From assembly GCA_004298155.1 (NCBI GenBank), contig SCRD01000008.1:62001-126000 (forward strand): a stretch of DNA of 64,000 nt, in the 5' to 3' direction. The translations under genes and the position numbers were made by a program. This document shows, piece by piece, positions 54,001 to 63,031 of this stretch; the stretch's first letter is position 1, and the number at the start of each line of letters is the position of its first letter. Source of the DNA: Acidobacteriota bacterium (lineage in GTDB: Bacteria; Acidobacteriota; Terriglobia; UBA7540). The notes beneath the pieces were generated by a model. That model searched no databases and was not told the origin of the DNA. It saw only the letters and a program-made list of their open reading frames with translations.

Positions 54001-54180
54001 GGTCTGCTCCCCATGGCATTTCACATCGGAACAGGCTCGGAGGCAAACGTTCCGCTGGCCCGCGCGGTCATCGGAGGTCTCGCCGCTTCTACGGTTCTGA
54101 CGCTTTTCGTTGTTCCCGCTCTGTATATTGCGATCAAGTCGCGCGGGGACAAATCGGAAGGAGTGACGCCCAGTGTCTGA
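51034..54180 (+). CDS. RND-family efflux pump inner-membrane transporter
   Basis: 1048 residues. Two six-helix halves with large periplasmic loops: IVGILAIVLLGITLLLRIPADILPIF, then LALAVGRLVDDSIVVLENTVRHLRMG, the proton-relay type helix, and ALVYLVMVAQFRSFLDPLIILFAVPLGIIGVIAILLLTG plus FMVGIAVSNSILLVEFANRLR in the second half. The VDDSIVVLEN segment has Asp pairs expected of proton translocation. It is closer to the AcrB/MexB-type or uncharacterised HAE group than to CzcA. Forms a tripartite pump with the next two genes (start of the MFP overlaps its stop by 8 nt). Confidence 0.92.
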   Translation: MVRAALRNPYLVIVGILAIVLLGITLLLRIPADILPIFKTPAVQILTLYPGMPTDVMERDIANRIERWTSQANGVALQTSKSLLGVSVVRDFFRPDIDPNTALSQVSSLAISDLYYMPPGTIPPMVMPYDPTASIPLALVTVSSKTMNETKLYDIAYFNIRNMLSGITGTIAPAVFGGRIRRILVYVDPSKLAARGLSPLDVVNGLQRWNTLIPTGDAKLGATDYMIVTNGMVPTVAQINNFPLKVVDGSPVLVKDIGRAEDTHQIQTNVVHINGRRQVYIPIYRQPGANTIQVAEGVKKALAGIQARIPKGVDLKVIFDQSVYVRRSLASLEKEVLLGAMLAALMVLLFLGSPRFTGVVFLTIPLSILAAFIGLYATGNTLNMMTLGGLALAVGRLVDDSIVVLENTVRHLRMGKPALVAAKDAAEEVAMPVIVSTITTVVVFFPVVFISGLGRFLFSPLALSVAFAMAASYVLALTLIPAYSSRFLHPEKEEVGSTNRRSLLVVVSSKLENLKDVYERWLRRALARRKTILATAGLAFVAAIALYSLLGKELFPPIDAGQFTILIHGPSGMRIELSEDLAAKVEEAARKVIPPQELNTIVTNTGVLYDWPAAYTPNAGPMDSFMNVQLTENHKVSAQEYVSRLRKVLPSEFPGAGFAFDTGGLLSAALNYGLPSPIDIQVSGNSLEVGQGIARKIQAQVQQVPGTMDVRIQEKLDYPVLNIDVDRMKAAYLGLTQEDVVKNIEIAINSSVNFLPAFWIDENNGNHYFLGAQYPEDLIRNIATLENIPLTDPALDGKEEQDVTLVKNIARITRGIAPVEVEHRAITRVTDVYANVSGRDIGSVASNIEKQLAHVTLPAGYHVAMRGEVQSMRESFSGLGFGLLMAVALVYLVMVAQFRSFLDPLIILFAVPLGIIGVIAILLLTGTTVNIQSYIGAIFMVGIAVSNSILLVEFANRLRTEGMPVYEAAVHAGGIRLRPILMTSCAAIVGLLPMAFHIGTGSEANVPLARAVIGGLAASTVLTLFVVPALYIAIKSRGDKSEGVTPSV

Positions 54181-55393
54181 ACAAATCGCCCCCAAAAGCA
54201 AATCCTCTCTTGTCCGCCAGGGAGCGCGGACAACAGTCACATTGGCTATTCTGCTGCTTGTGTCAATTGTCCTCTCCGCGTGTTCCGATCGGACTCGGGC
54301 CGACTCCGAGGCTTCGAACCCCGCTGCATCCAAAGTGGCTGTCGGCGTCGTAGCAGCTCAACAACAAGACCTCGCTCGCAGGATTACACTTCCGGGAACC
54401 TTGGTCGCCTTCAATGAGGCCACGCTGTACGGGAAAGTGTCAGGATACCTCCGCTCAATCGGGGTGGACAAGGGTGACCATGTGCGCCGGGGCGAAGTCC
54501 TCGCCGTGCTCGAAGTCCCGGAGATGGTGAAGGAAGTTGACCAAGCCCAAGCCTCGTACCAGCAGGCCCTAGAGGACGTGAGCCGGGCCAAGGCCAGCGC
54601 TAATCTGCAGGCGGCTACTTTCGACCGCTATCTCGAAGTCCACAAGAAAGACCCGGATGCCATTTCGAAGCAGGAACTCGATCAGTATCAAAGCAAGAAT
54701 GAAGTGGCACAGGCTGACGTCGAACTGGCCAAGGCCAGGGTGAACACTGCGCACGCCAACCTGGAGCGTCTCGTTGCCCTCCATCAGTATTCGAAAATCA
54801 TCGCACCCTTCAGCGGCATCGTTACAGCACGCTTCGTGGATCCCGGCGCTCTAATTCAGGCTGCTACATCGTCCATGCAGAACCAGCCGGTCCTAACCGT
54901 ACAGGACCTGGACACGATCCGGGTTTACGTCAGTGTCCCCGAGGTGGACGTGCCTTTCATCCAAAAAGGCACGCCCGCGAGCCTGACGACCGCTGCTTAT
55001 CCCGGAAAGGTTTTCAAGGCTTCCGTAACGCGTTTCGCCGATGCGCTCGATCCTGCTACTCGCACCATGAAAACGGAAATCGACATCCGCAACCGCGACC
55101 ATACTCTGCGCCCGGGAATGTACGCGGATGTGACCCTCCACATCCAGACGATTTGCGACGCTGTCGTCATTCCGGATTCGGCCCTCACCATCGAAGGCTC
55201 GCAGAAGTTCGTGTGGGTCATCCATCAAGGAACTGCTCACCGAGTCCACGTTGAAACTGGACTCGACAATGGCGCGGAGGTCCAAATTCGATCGGGAATT
55301 TCCAGCGGCCAGCAGGTTGTCATTGAAGGCAAAGACGGGTTGACGGAGGGGAAAGCTGTCGAAGCTTCTAAGGTGGCGGGTGGAAGTGCCTGA
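54173..55393 (+). CDS. RND membrane-fusion protein, lipoprotein-type signal
   Basis: 406 residues from GTG 54173. LLLVSIVLSACSDRT contains a lipobox (LSAC), so it is likely a lipoprotein anchored in the inner membrane. Domains: lipoyl/coiled-coil (LYGKVSGYLRSIGVDKGDHVRRGEVLAVLEVPEM and IIAPFSGIVTARFVDPG), beta barrel and membrane-proximal domain (TRTMKTEIDIRNRDHTLRPGMYADVTL). Adaptor of the adjoining RND pump. Confidence 0.9.
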   Translation: MSEQIAPKSKSSLVRQGARTTVTLAILLLVSIVLSACSDRTRADSEASNPAASKVAVGVVAAQQQDLARRITLPGTLVAFNEATLYGKVSGYLRSIGVDKGDHVRRGEVLAVLEVPEMVKEVDQAQASYQQALEDVSRAKASANLQAATFDRYLEVHKKDPDAISKQELDQYQSKNEVAQADVELAKARVNTAHANLERLVALHQYSKIIAPFSGIVTARFVDPGALIQAATSSMQNQPVLTVQDLDTIRVYVSVPEVDVPFIQKGTPASLTTAAYPGKVFKASVTRFADALDPATRTMKTEIDIRNRDHTLRPGMYADVTLHIQTICDAVVIPDSALTIEGSQKFVWVIHQGTAHRVHVETGLDNGAEVQIRSGISSGQQVVIEGKDGLTEGKAVEASKVAGGSA

Positions 55394-55491
55394 CTTGCGC
55401 TCAGCAGACAGGGCCGCAAGCAAGAAAATCCCATGGTCGATTCGTAGGGTTAATTCGCCGGACCTCAGTCCTGTTTTTCGGGAGAAATCGA

Positions 55492-56802
55492 ATGAAAAGC
55501 AGAACCCTATTTTTGCTGGTGGCGGTCTTGGTGACTTTTGGACCGCAAGCGGCTGCGCTGGGTGGAGCGGCGCAGCCGTCGCCAGCGAATCTAACGCTCG
55601 ATCGCGCCGTACAGATTGCGATAAGCAATAGCCCGGAGATGCATGCGGCGCAGGAACGGGTGAACGAGGCCAGGATGTACGCGCAAGTGCAAAAATTCGG
55701 CTACTACCCTTACCTCAGTTTCAACGGCATCGGGAAGCTTGGCCTCTCGGGCGCTACCAACGGGCTTGGACTTCTTGGCCTGCCGGCCTCGCCATTCTTC
55801 CGGAACCTGGCCGACGCCTTCAACGTCAACCAGAACATATTCGATTTCGGACGAACCAGCCATTCGGTCAAAGTTGCGAATGCCGAAGTGAGCGTTGCCG
55901 AGCATGCTTTGGAGGAGGTTCGTATCCGGACGGCAGAGCAGACCGCGGAAGCTTTCCTGGAACTTCTCAGCCTTCAACGGGCCATCCAGGTCAAGGAACA
56001 GGATTTGAAAGAGAGGCAGTCGGTTGAACGTAGGGCCCAGGAGTTTTTTGAAGTAGGTCTAAGCTCCAAACTCGATCTGGATTTGGCAGAAGTAGGCACA
56101 AGCTCCGCTGAACTCGCTCTGACCCAGGCACATGCTGACGAGCAAGCGGCATGGAGCAAGCTCTTGGCTGCACTAGGCCAGCCTCAAGGGGGAAACTATC
56201 AACTCGTCGAGCCGTCAATTAAGCTGGAAGTGCCAGCCACGGTCGATTCAGAGACCGAGCAGGCAATAGCCAACCGGCCGGACTTGGTGCGAATGCAAGC
56301 TGAAATCGAGGCACAGCAGGAGCGCCTCGAGTATGCCCAAAGCCTCCGGCGTCCATCCCTGCGAGCTGTCTTCAGCGGCGGCTACGCGCGCTTTGCGGAC
56401 CCGACCGCCGCCAATCAGGCGGCCGGAGGTCTTGGCCTTTTTGCGCCCATTTATACCGGAGGCAGCCTTAAAGCAGAGGTCAGGGCCGAGCAGAGCAAGC
56501 TTGAAGCTTTGCGCTCGGAATATTCGTTCCGGGAACTCCAGGTGAGAACGCAAGTAAGTCAGGCCCACGCCAAGGTCATTAAAACGCTGAGTTCAGCACA
56601 GGCAAACGAGAAAATTGCTTCCTACGCCGAAGAAGCCCTCCGACTCGCCCGTACACGGTACAACGCCCAACTCATTTCAATGGTCGAGCTTTTGACCGCC
56701 GAAACGACAGCCGAATCAGCGCGCGCAGCGTACGCGCAAGCACTGTATGATTACGAAATAGCCCGTGCTCGCTTAAGCTCAACCATGGGCCTCCAACCCT
56801 GA
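55492..56802 (+). CDS. TolC-family outer-membrane protein of the RND pump
   Basis: 436 residues with a signal peptide (LFLLVAVLVTFGPQAAA). Repeated OEP helices: LTLDRAVQIAISNSPEMHAAQERVNEARM, LEVAR-type (ALRLARTRYNAQLISMVELLTAETTAESARAAYAQALYDYEIARARL). Completes the RND-MFP-OMF system, separate from the ABC-linked TolC at 15207. Confidence 0.9.
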   Translation: MKSRTLFLLVAVLVTFGPQAAALGGAAQPSPANLTLDRAVQIAISNSPEMHAAQERVNEARMYAQVQKFGYYPYLSFNGIGKLGLSGATNGLGLLGLPASPFFRNLADAFNVNQNIFDFGRTSHSVKVANAEVSVAEHALEEVRIRTAEQTAEAFLELLSLQRAIQVKEQDLKERQSVERRAQEFFEVGLSSKLDLDLAEVGTSSAELALTQAHADEQAAWSKLLAALGQPQGGNYQLVEPSIKLEVPATVDSETEQAIANRPDLVRMQAEIEAQQERLEYAQSLRRPSLRAVFSGGYARFADPTAANQAAGGLGLFAPIYTGGSLKAEVRAEQSKLEALRSEYSFRELQVRTQVSQAHAKVIKTLSSAQANEKIASYAEEALRLARTRYNAQLISMVELLTAETTAESARAAYAQALYDYEIARARLSSTMGLQP

Positions 56803-57015
56803 TCTTGTGAGATTCACGAGAGTGTGGCTGAGCGGCGTGACCATCACGCCCGTATTGGCGATGATCACATCGAAGGAATCACCTTTCTTCAGTAGCTCTT
56901 CGGCGCAAGCGGGTACGCTGGCAAGATTGGCAAGATCAACCACCACCAGGTCAAAGCCTCCCCCGGCTGCCGCTGCTTCCTTACGCACATGCGCGGTCGC
57001 CGCCTTGCGCAGGGC
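56800..57015 (-). pseudogene. Fragment of a short-chain dehydrogenase
   Basis: The minus frame shows GGGFDLVVVDLANLASVPACAEELLKKGDSFDVIIANTGVMVTPLSHT, the middle segment of SDR enzymes (VxLDLAxLxSVxxFAEE...LDVLINNAG). The nucleotide-binding N-terminus and catalytic YxxxK are missing and no stop-free whole gene exists, so this is a remnant. Confidence 0.6.
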
Positions 57016-57031
57016 CGGTTCGAAACCAACG

Positions 57032-57652
57032 GGCAAGCTGCACCTGAAGGTGTGTCCCGACCGCGTGATGAGCGGCAATGCTTTCGAACAGGTGCTCGGC
57101 GCGATGGCAAGAGCGGGGCTGGTACAGCTTGGCGACGAGGTCTTCGAGATGAACGACAAACAGATCGCTTACTGTACCGCAAGGCTGACACCCGCCGGCT
57201 ACTCCGTGAACGAAAAGACCCCGGCCAGCTTCGTCATGAGGGAAACTGCTCCTCCGCCAGAAAAACGCAAGCGGAAGAAGAAGTCCTCCGCTTCCGAAGC
57301 CCAGAAGAGATTCCCGAAGCCCGTAACCGCGGCCAGGCCCAAGGCGAGCGCTGCAGGATCAGTCACCGGCATACAGGCGCGCCTGGAAGCGGAGCTACGT
57401 GCCTGGCGTCTGGTCGAGGCCCGGCGGCTCGGCCTGCCGGCATTCCGAATCTTCAATGACCGCACCCTGCGGGCAGTGGCCGCCAATCGCCCGGCAACAA
57501 CCCAGGAACTGCTGGCCATCACGGGGATGGGGTTGCGCTCGGTCAAGAGATACGGGAGAGACATCTTCCGGGTCCTGCGTGAGAATGCTGGTGTGGGAAC
57601 CGGCAAGGGTTGTCTATTGCCCCAATCAGGTTTCGGAGTTCAGCTGCGTTAG
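57032..57652 (+). pseudogene. RecQ-type C-terminal winged helix plus HRDC domain fragment
   Basis: Reading from about 57032: VMSGNAFEQVLGAMARAGLVQLGDEVFEMNDKQIAYCTARLTPAGY is typical of the winged-helix end of RecQ-family helicases; a basic linker follows; then LRAWRLVEARRLGLPAFRIFNDRTLRAVAANRPATTQELLAITGMGLRSVKRYGRDIFRVL is a complete HRDC domain. The helicase domain is absent, and the frame upstream overlaps an SDR fragment on the other strand, so it is a truncated remnant. A second HRDC copy is at 58233. Confidence 0.65.
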
Positions 57653-58232
57653 TGGCGGTGTCCCACAGATCCACGGACGTCAGCGCCCGAGAGCATTTCC
57701 GAGTTTGCAAACCACAACTCCCTTCCTAAATATGGAAACCATGTGCACGACTAAGCTTTAGATATCAACAGTAAAAAGTAACCCGCCGTCAACACACTAT
57801 GGCGAACAGCTATTGCGGTTCAACTCGCGTGCCAGCGATGTGTACACTGATTCGCCCCGATCAGTGGCCCGACGAAGACTGACGGCGTGTTTTGTTTGAG
57901 TTGCAGCGAGGCTCAGGAGGATTTGTGTGCGCAAAATGTGCGCCGATTCGATGCGACGGCGGCACCTCCGAGGGATGCCTACCGGTGGGGGGGTAGACGA
58001 TCTCGCGTTCGCGGGGCGCACGAGTAATCGCCCGCCTGCCGTGTTCGGGAAAACAGGTGCAAAAAGGGGAGGTGGGATTGCGTAGAAGTTAACCGTGGCG
58101 CGGTTGCACGGGTCGAAACGACCGGCCAAGTCGTAGGGTGCGTCCTTGCAAGCGGAAGCTCCCTGCTCGTGAGCCGCTACCTCGGCAGTTCCGCCTTGCC
58201 TGGGGACACGATCAGTCAAGCCCAAAGACTCA
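57653..58232. other. Intergenic/remnant region between HRDC copies
   Basis: No known gene is visible. A long minus-strand frame (58552-57797) exists but reads through the HRDC coding strand and has no domain features. The flanking HRDC copies suggest past duplication or insertion. Confidence 0.4.
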
Positions 58233-58496
58233 GTGATCGCGGGAGCGAACCTGAAACCGCCGCAGGCCGGGTTTGAATCCCGACTCGAGGCAGCGCTGCG
58301 CACTTGGCGTTTGACTGAAGCAAGAAGACGTAACCTCCCCGCATTTCGTATCTTCAATGACCGTACATTACGAGCATTAGCAGCTCGCTGCCCGGTTACA
58401 ACCCAGGAGTTCATGGCGGTTACAGGGAATGGAATCAGTACGTTCGAGAAATACGGGAAAGACATCAGCCGCCTCCTGCGTGAGAACGGCAGTTGA
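58233..58496 (+). pseudogene. Second HRDC domain fragment
   Basis: The 87-residue frame includes SRLEAALRTWRLTEARRRNLPAFRIFNDRTLRALAARCPVTTQEFMAVTGNGISTFEKYGKDISRLLRENGS. It aligns over its length with the HRDC domain at 57362-57600. As it starts without a clear ribosome site and lacks helicase sequence, it is more likely a remnant of a RecQ-like gene than a stand-alone protein. Confidence 0.55.
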
Positions 58497-58613
58497 TGTA
58501 GATGGCTGAAACTGAAACTCTTACAATCACTTGCCGTTTCAATCTGGCGCAAATCGAACAGGCAAGGTTTTTATTTAATTGACTTAAATAAATCAATTTG
58601 AGATTATGCACGC

Positions 58614-61556
58614 ATGCCAAGGGACTCTCTTGCTCAATACCGCCTTCGCAAGACCGCAATAGAAATGAGGTCATTCACAGTGGCGGAGTTGACCTCGGCT
58701 ACCGGCCTGAATCGCGAGTCCGTTCAAGTGTTTCTTCACCGATTGGAAAAAAAGGGTTCGCTCCCCTTAAACAAGGAGAACCTCCTGGTTCGGGAACCGG
58801 GACGGCCAATCGTTCGCTATACATTGACGCCTGAAGGCATCGTCATACTGCAAGAAGAGAATGCACCATTCGCACGTGAGTTGAATGACTCAGGCCTTAG
58901 TGATACTCCCAACGATACTGCTGTTGAGCCGAAACGCACCCGAGGTCAACGCCCATGGGCACGCCGCCTAGGAAATCCGGAACGATGGAGTAACCAGGGT
59001 AACAAATTAGCCGTGCATACGCTAGCTCCCTTGTTGCGATCAGCTGAAGAGCCGTGCCCGTTGGTATTGCTTGGTGCCGGCGCATCCTTTCGCTCTGGGG
59101 TTCCGACGGCGTCGGACGCGGTAAAGCAAATCGCTCGACTCGTTTACTCTGAGCGCGAACTCAAGAATTCTCGACCGCCCGAGCGCGTGAAACCCTCCGA
59201 ATGGGAAACGTGGCTTCAGACGTTCGACTGGTTCATTCCTGGACCAGATCGGCTTGCAGAAAATTTTCCTCGCGTCGTAGAAAATTTGCTTGTCCCCGCT
59301 GAGTTTCGTAAACGCGTGCTCCTTGATTTAATGCGGCCCGTTAATGGCATAAGTATCGGCTACAAGGTCTTGGCCGATTTTGTCATGCGTGGCCTTATTC
59401 AGACCGTGTTCACTACGAACTTTGACACATGTCTTCCCGATGCGCTCAGGGAACGTCAGCCGCATATTCGTCACATTTATGAAGTCAACCGTGGAGTGGG
59501 CGATTACGATCAATTCAATGTGTACAGCAGATGCCAAATCGTCTGGGTACACGGTCGGGCGGAGCAATACTCTGATAAGAACGCTGCCGGAGAGACCGGC
59601 GCTCTCGACAAGGGACTTGTCTCGCGCGTTCGTCCCATGCTTGATGCATCACCGATCATCGTGATTGGATACAGAGGATCGGAACCTTCCGTGATGGAGG
59701 GCCTTTTCGGCCAGAACAACCAAGGCCGCCTGGATTTTCCCAACGGCGTTTACTGGTGCTTGCGACACAGTGAGAGCCTTCATCCAAATGTCGAAGCCTT
59801 GGGCCGGCGCTTGGGTTCCAATTTCCGCCTGCTCAGAATCGACGGATTTGATGAGCTTTTCGCGGAGCTCCAAAGAGAACTCCAAGGTTATGACCGTTAT
59901 GCGGCGGTAGGAACAGGTGCAAGAACGGTACACGATGCCCAGGCGTTCGATGAACGCGTCACCGCCCCCGCAACCCTAGAAGACTTGGACCTGGACCTGG
60001 CACTGTCGATTCTGCGCGAGTATTGCCAAAAGCTTGGACGTGCCCCCTTAACGAGAGAAATGTTGCTCCCCCTAATGCGAGAACAAGGTTTGATTGTTGC
60101 CAATTCCGGCAACGATCAGGTCACCGCAGGAGCCCTGTTGCTTTTTGGCAAGCGCACCCAAGATTTCTTTCCGCATGCCGTGGTATCGCTGACGGAGGCT
60201 GGTAAGAAACGTCAAGTCTACGATGGCAATCTCATCGCCCAGCACCGAGCTCTTCTTCAGAAACTCGAAACCACGGATGTCAATCCGCTGCTGAAGGTGA
60301 AGAGACGGCGCCAGCACACCGACCAAACTGCATATCCGCCTCGCGTGTTAGTAGAGTTGCTTGTCAACATGCTCGTGCATCGGGATTATGAACTCCATGA
60401 ACCATCCAGCATCGAGTTGCATCCGGGCTCCGAGATTGTTTTCTCCAATCCCGGCGCTCTAACTCAGAAGGTAGCTGGGAAGGTCACGGTTGAGAATGAC
60501 GGCCACATCATCATTTCAGAAGGTGTAACCGATCAGCGGAATCCTTCGCTGTGTGACATATTCTTCGGGATAAGCGCCATGGAACGGGCAGGAACCGGCT
60601 TGATTGACGTTAGCGAACTAATGCTGGCTGGAGGGGGGAGTTCCGCTTTTTACCATAATCCCGCCGAAGCGCGGTTCAAAGCCGTCGTCACACAACCCAT
60701 GTCATCCGCTGGATCACGTACCATCGCCCGGTCAGACGTGCCCACCGGGCTCTACGTTCTGAACGTTTTGCCGTTCAGTGTGATCCCGGAACACGTGTCA
60801 ATTGTGCGGCTCACGACACCCCTGCGCGAACGGCCGCGCATGATTGACCTTAGAGAGTGCGGCACGTTCGTGGATCGGGGTACGGAATTGTGGAGTTTCG
60901 TGCCGTTGCCAATTCTCACGAAGTTGCTTGAACCAATTATCGACAAGAAGGCCAGTCGGTCGAAACCGCGAACAGAGGTTGAGGCTTCGCAAGAGTGGAA
61001 ACGGGTTCTTTCTTGGCTGCTGCGCAAACATTTCGAGTACGAACTTGAGACCTTTGAAGAGGAGGATGGATTGATCCTCGAATACGGCCGCAAGCACCGC
61101 GCCTATTTTGCCGGTAAGAACAAAGGAGAACGCACCATCGTATGGCATAGCGCGCAGCGACGCAGCAACCGCCGCGAAGTTGTGAAGAGACGTGGCGACC
61201 CGCCAAGGGCGTGGTTTGAGAACGAAGGCTTCGGCTATGAGATCATCGATATGGCCGGCATGTGGTGCGTACGTATTAAGCCTTTCTACATGTTTACAGG
61301 GCCCGATGCGTTTACGCCGCTCCCGGCGTTCACGCGTGCGGCAAAGGCAACGCGCCGTATCAAGTTTGATCGCAACAAGAGCGTCGAGGCTGACCTCGCC
61401 TTTTGGGCGAGCTTTCTCGGGCGGGGAGCCGAGACTATGAACGTGGGCGACCTTCACGTTGACGACCTGTTGATTGATATGACGTTTTTGACAGTAGAAG
61501 TACCGGAAATTGGACTGAACAATGAGCCTGAATATAAGAATCGAATGTCTGCCTGA
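58614..61556 (+). CDS. wHTH-SIR2-RecG/AlbA-like-APAZ effector of a short Argonaute system
   Basis: 980 residues. 1-90: winged-helix DNA-binding-like domain (MRSFTVAELTSATGLNRESVQVFLHRLEKKG). 150-425: SIR2 domain with GAGAS (154-158), TTNFD (267-271), WVHG with catalytic-type His 313 and IGYRGSEPSV (351-360), i.e. NADase-competent motifs. About 440-680: region resembling the C-terminal part of RecG-like/AlbA-linked ATPases (PPRVLVELLVNMLVHRDYELHEPSSIELHPGSEIVFSNPGAL; FFGISAMERAGTGLIDV). About 740-980: APAZ domain (PAFTRAAKATRRIKFDRNKSVEADLAFWASFLGRGAETMNV), which mimics the Argonaute N and pairs with short pAgo. The next gene is a short pAgo with overlapping start. SIR2-APAZ/pAgo systems (SPARSA-like) deplete NAD(P) when guided to foreign nucleic acid. 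This four-part architecture is larger than the usual SIR2-APAZ. Confidence 0.85.
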   Translation: MPRDSLAQYRLRKTAIEMRSFTVAELTSATGLNRESVQVFLHRLEKKGSLPLNKENLLVREPGRPIVRYTLTPEGIVILQEENAPFARELNDSGLSDTPNDTAVEPKRTRGQRPWARRLGNPERWSNQGNKLAVHTLAPLLRSAEEPCPLVLLGAGASFRSGVPTASDAVKQIARLVYSERELKNSRPPERVKPSEWETWLQTFDWFIPGPDRLAENFPRVVENLLVPAEFRKRVLLDLMRPVNGISIGYKVLADFVMRGLIQTVFTTNFDTCLPDALRERQPHIRHIYEVNRGVGDYDQFNVYSRCQIVWVHGRAEQYSDKNAAGETGALDKGLVSRVRPMLDASPIIVIGYRGSEPSVMEGLFGQNNQGRLDFPNGVYWCLRHSESLHPNVEALGRRLGSNFRLLRIDGFDELFAELQRELQGYDRYAAVGTGARTVHDAQAFDERVTAPATLEDLDLDLALSILREYCQKLGRAPLTREMLLPLMREQGLIVANSGNDQVTAGALLLFGKRTQDFFPHAVVSLTEAGKKRQVYDGNLIAQHRALLQKLETTDVNPLLKVKRRRQHTDQTAYPPRVLVELLVNMLVHRDYELHEPSSIELHPGSEIVFSNPGALTQKVAGKVTVENDGHIIISEGVTDQRNPSLCDIFFGISAMERAGTGLIDVSELMLAGGGSSAFYHNPAEARFKAVVTQPMSSAGSRTIARSDVPTGLYVLNVLPFSVIPEHVSIVRLTTPLRERPRMIDLRECGTFVDRGTELWSFVPLPILTKLLEPIIDKKASRSKPRTEVEASQEWKRVLSWLLRKHFEYELETFEEEDGLILEYGRKHRAYFAGKNKGERTIVWHSAQRRSNRREVVKRRGDPPRAWFENEGFGYEIIDMAGMWCVRIKPFYMFTGPDAFTPLPAFTRAAKATRRIKFDRNKSVEADLAFWASFLGRGAETMNVGDLHVDDLLIDMTFLTVEVPEIGLNNEPEYKNRMSA

Positions 61557-63024
61557 GCCCAAGCTGTTATTCGGCGCCAACCAGACCGGCGTGGAACCGC
61601 GGCGCGCCATGGCCAAACACGGGGCTGCGGATAAGTCAGCGCCAAAGGAACTTCGCATTGGGATCGTCGGACCTACAGCGGAAGTGCAAATGGCACGTGC
61701 GTGGCTGCCCCGGCTCAACCGGATGGCCATTGCGCGCGAGAAGAACGCTCGCCGCTACCCAAACTGGCCGGGAGCGCGACAGGCCTTCGGCGTAACGTTT
61801 GTTATTGAAGAGAGGTTTGTTCGATCGATTGATGAGGAAAAGTTGAACCTCGCGCTGCATAATTCTTCTCTGGCACAAAAGTTCGACGACCTACTGGAAT
61901 TATTCGACGCGAAAATCCAGGGATTTTTCGGTGATGCGCGTCCCGATTGCATCATCGTGTGCCTTCCTGACGAACTCGCTGACATGCGCATCAGCAATCC
62001 CAAGCTCTCCGCAAGGGAGCGTGCGGCATTGGAGCGTCTGCAGCGGGAGGAAGAGCAGGAACAGATGTCGCTTTTCCAACCGACGCCAGAAGAGCTGAAA
62101 GCCGCCGAGGAATTACGGACGCAGGCGGAAGACCTGCTCTTTCGCACATTCTACCGGGCGCTGAAGGCCAAAATCATGACCCACCAGAATCCTGTGCCGG
62201 TTCAGGTGATGCGCCCGGATACCTTCCTGCGGTCAGATGAGGAAGGCCAAAGCAATGCGACGCGGGCATGGAATCTTGCCACATCTCTCTTCTACAAGTC
62301 TGGACACGAGCCGTGGCGGCCTGCGGATCTGCCTAGCAACACCTGTTTTATCGGCATTTCATTCCACCATCTCAAGCGCCGCGAAGGCGATGTCGTTTAC
62401 GCCAGCGTGGCGCAGGCGTTCTCTAATGAAATTGAGCCATTTGCGCTCAAGGGCTCGCTTGTACCCCACGATCAGAGCCGGGACCGCCAGCCTTATCTGA
62501 CTGACGCCCAAGCGGAGAGTCTCATGACGGATGTCCTCGATAAGTACGAAGCACTTGCAGGCATACTTCCCACGCGCGTCGTCGTGCACAAAACTAGCAT
62601 TTACCAGCCCGAAGAGGAGCAAGGGTTTCGCACCGCCGCCGAAGCGCGAGTCCCGGCATGCGATCTTGTATGGATACGCAGTACGGCGTTCCGTCTCATC
62701 CGAAAGGGGATGCAGGAGCCATGGCGTGGAACACTGTGCACTTGTGGGGATGAGTCATTTCTCTTCACGATGGGTTACGTTTCCTGGTGGGACGAATATC
62801 CCGGCCCGCACATTCCCGCACCACTTGAAATCGGATCGTGCGGAAGCACTGATATTCGCGAGCGTGCGCGCGAAGTTCTCGCGCTATCCAAAATGAACTG
62901 GAATTCCACCGAGGGGCTGGGGCGCTATCCCATAACAATCTCTTTCGCGCGCAAGGTCGGTACGTTGATGACGGAGCTTTCCGACAATCAGGAACCCAAC
63001 CCTTCGTATCGTTTTTACATGTAG
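61522..63024 (+). CDS. Short prokaryotic Argonaute (MID-PIWI), probably catalytically inactive
   Basis: 500 residues, the length of short pAgo proteins, which lack N and PAZ domains. PIWI-like regions: CFIGISFHHLKRREGDVVYASVAQAF, RVVVHKTSIYQPEEEQGF, FLFTMGYVSWWDEYPG and the closing WNSTEGLGRYPITISFARKVGTLMTEL. Where catalytic PIWI proteins have GIDV the sequence has GISF, so the first acidic residue of the DEDX tetrad is missing; the others are not seen either. It would use a guide to find nucleic acid and trigger its partner. The ATG overlaps the effector gene by 35 nt. Confidence 0.83.
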   Translation: MSLNIRIECLPEPKLLFGANQTGVEPRRAMAKHGAADKSAPKELRIGIVGPTAEVQMARAWLPRLNRMAIAREKNARRYPNWPGARQAFGVTFVIEERFVRSIDEEKLNLALHNSSLAQKFDDLLELFDAKIQGFFGDARPDCIIVCLPDELADMRISNPKLSARERAALERLQREEEQEQMSLFQPTPEELKAAEELRTQAEDLLFRTFYRALKAKIMTHQNPVPVQVMRPDTFLRSDEEGQSNATRAWNLATSLFYKSGHEPWRPADLPSNTCFIGISFHHLKRREGDVVYASVAQAFSNEIEPFALKGSLVPHDQSRDRQPYLTDAQAESLMTDVLDKYEALAGILPTRVVVHKTSIYQPEEEQGFRTAAEARVPACDLVWIRSTAFRLIRKGMQEPWRGTLCTCGDESFLFTMGYVSWWDEYPGPHIPAPLEIGSCGSTDIRERAREVLALSKMNWNSTEGLGRYPITISFARKVGTLMTELSDNQEPNPSYRFYM

Positions 63025-63031
63025 TCGTGCC

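Noticed and set aside
57797-58552. 251-residue minus-strand frame opposite the second HRDC fragment
   Set aside because: Shadow of the HRDC coding strand with no recognisable domain or start.
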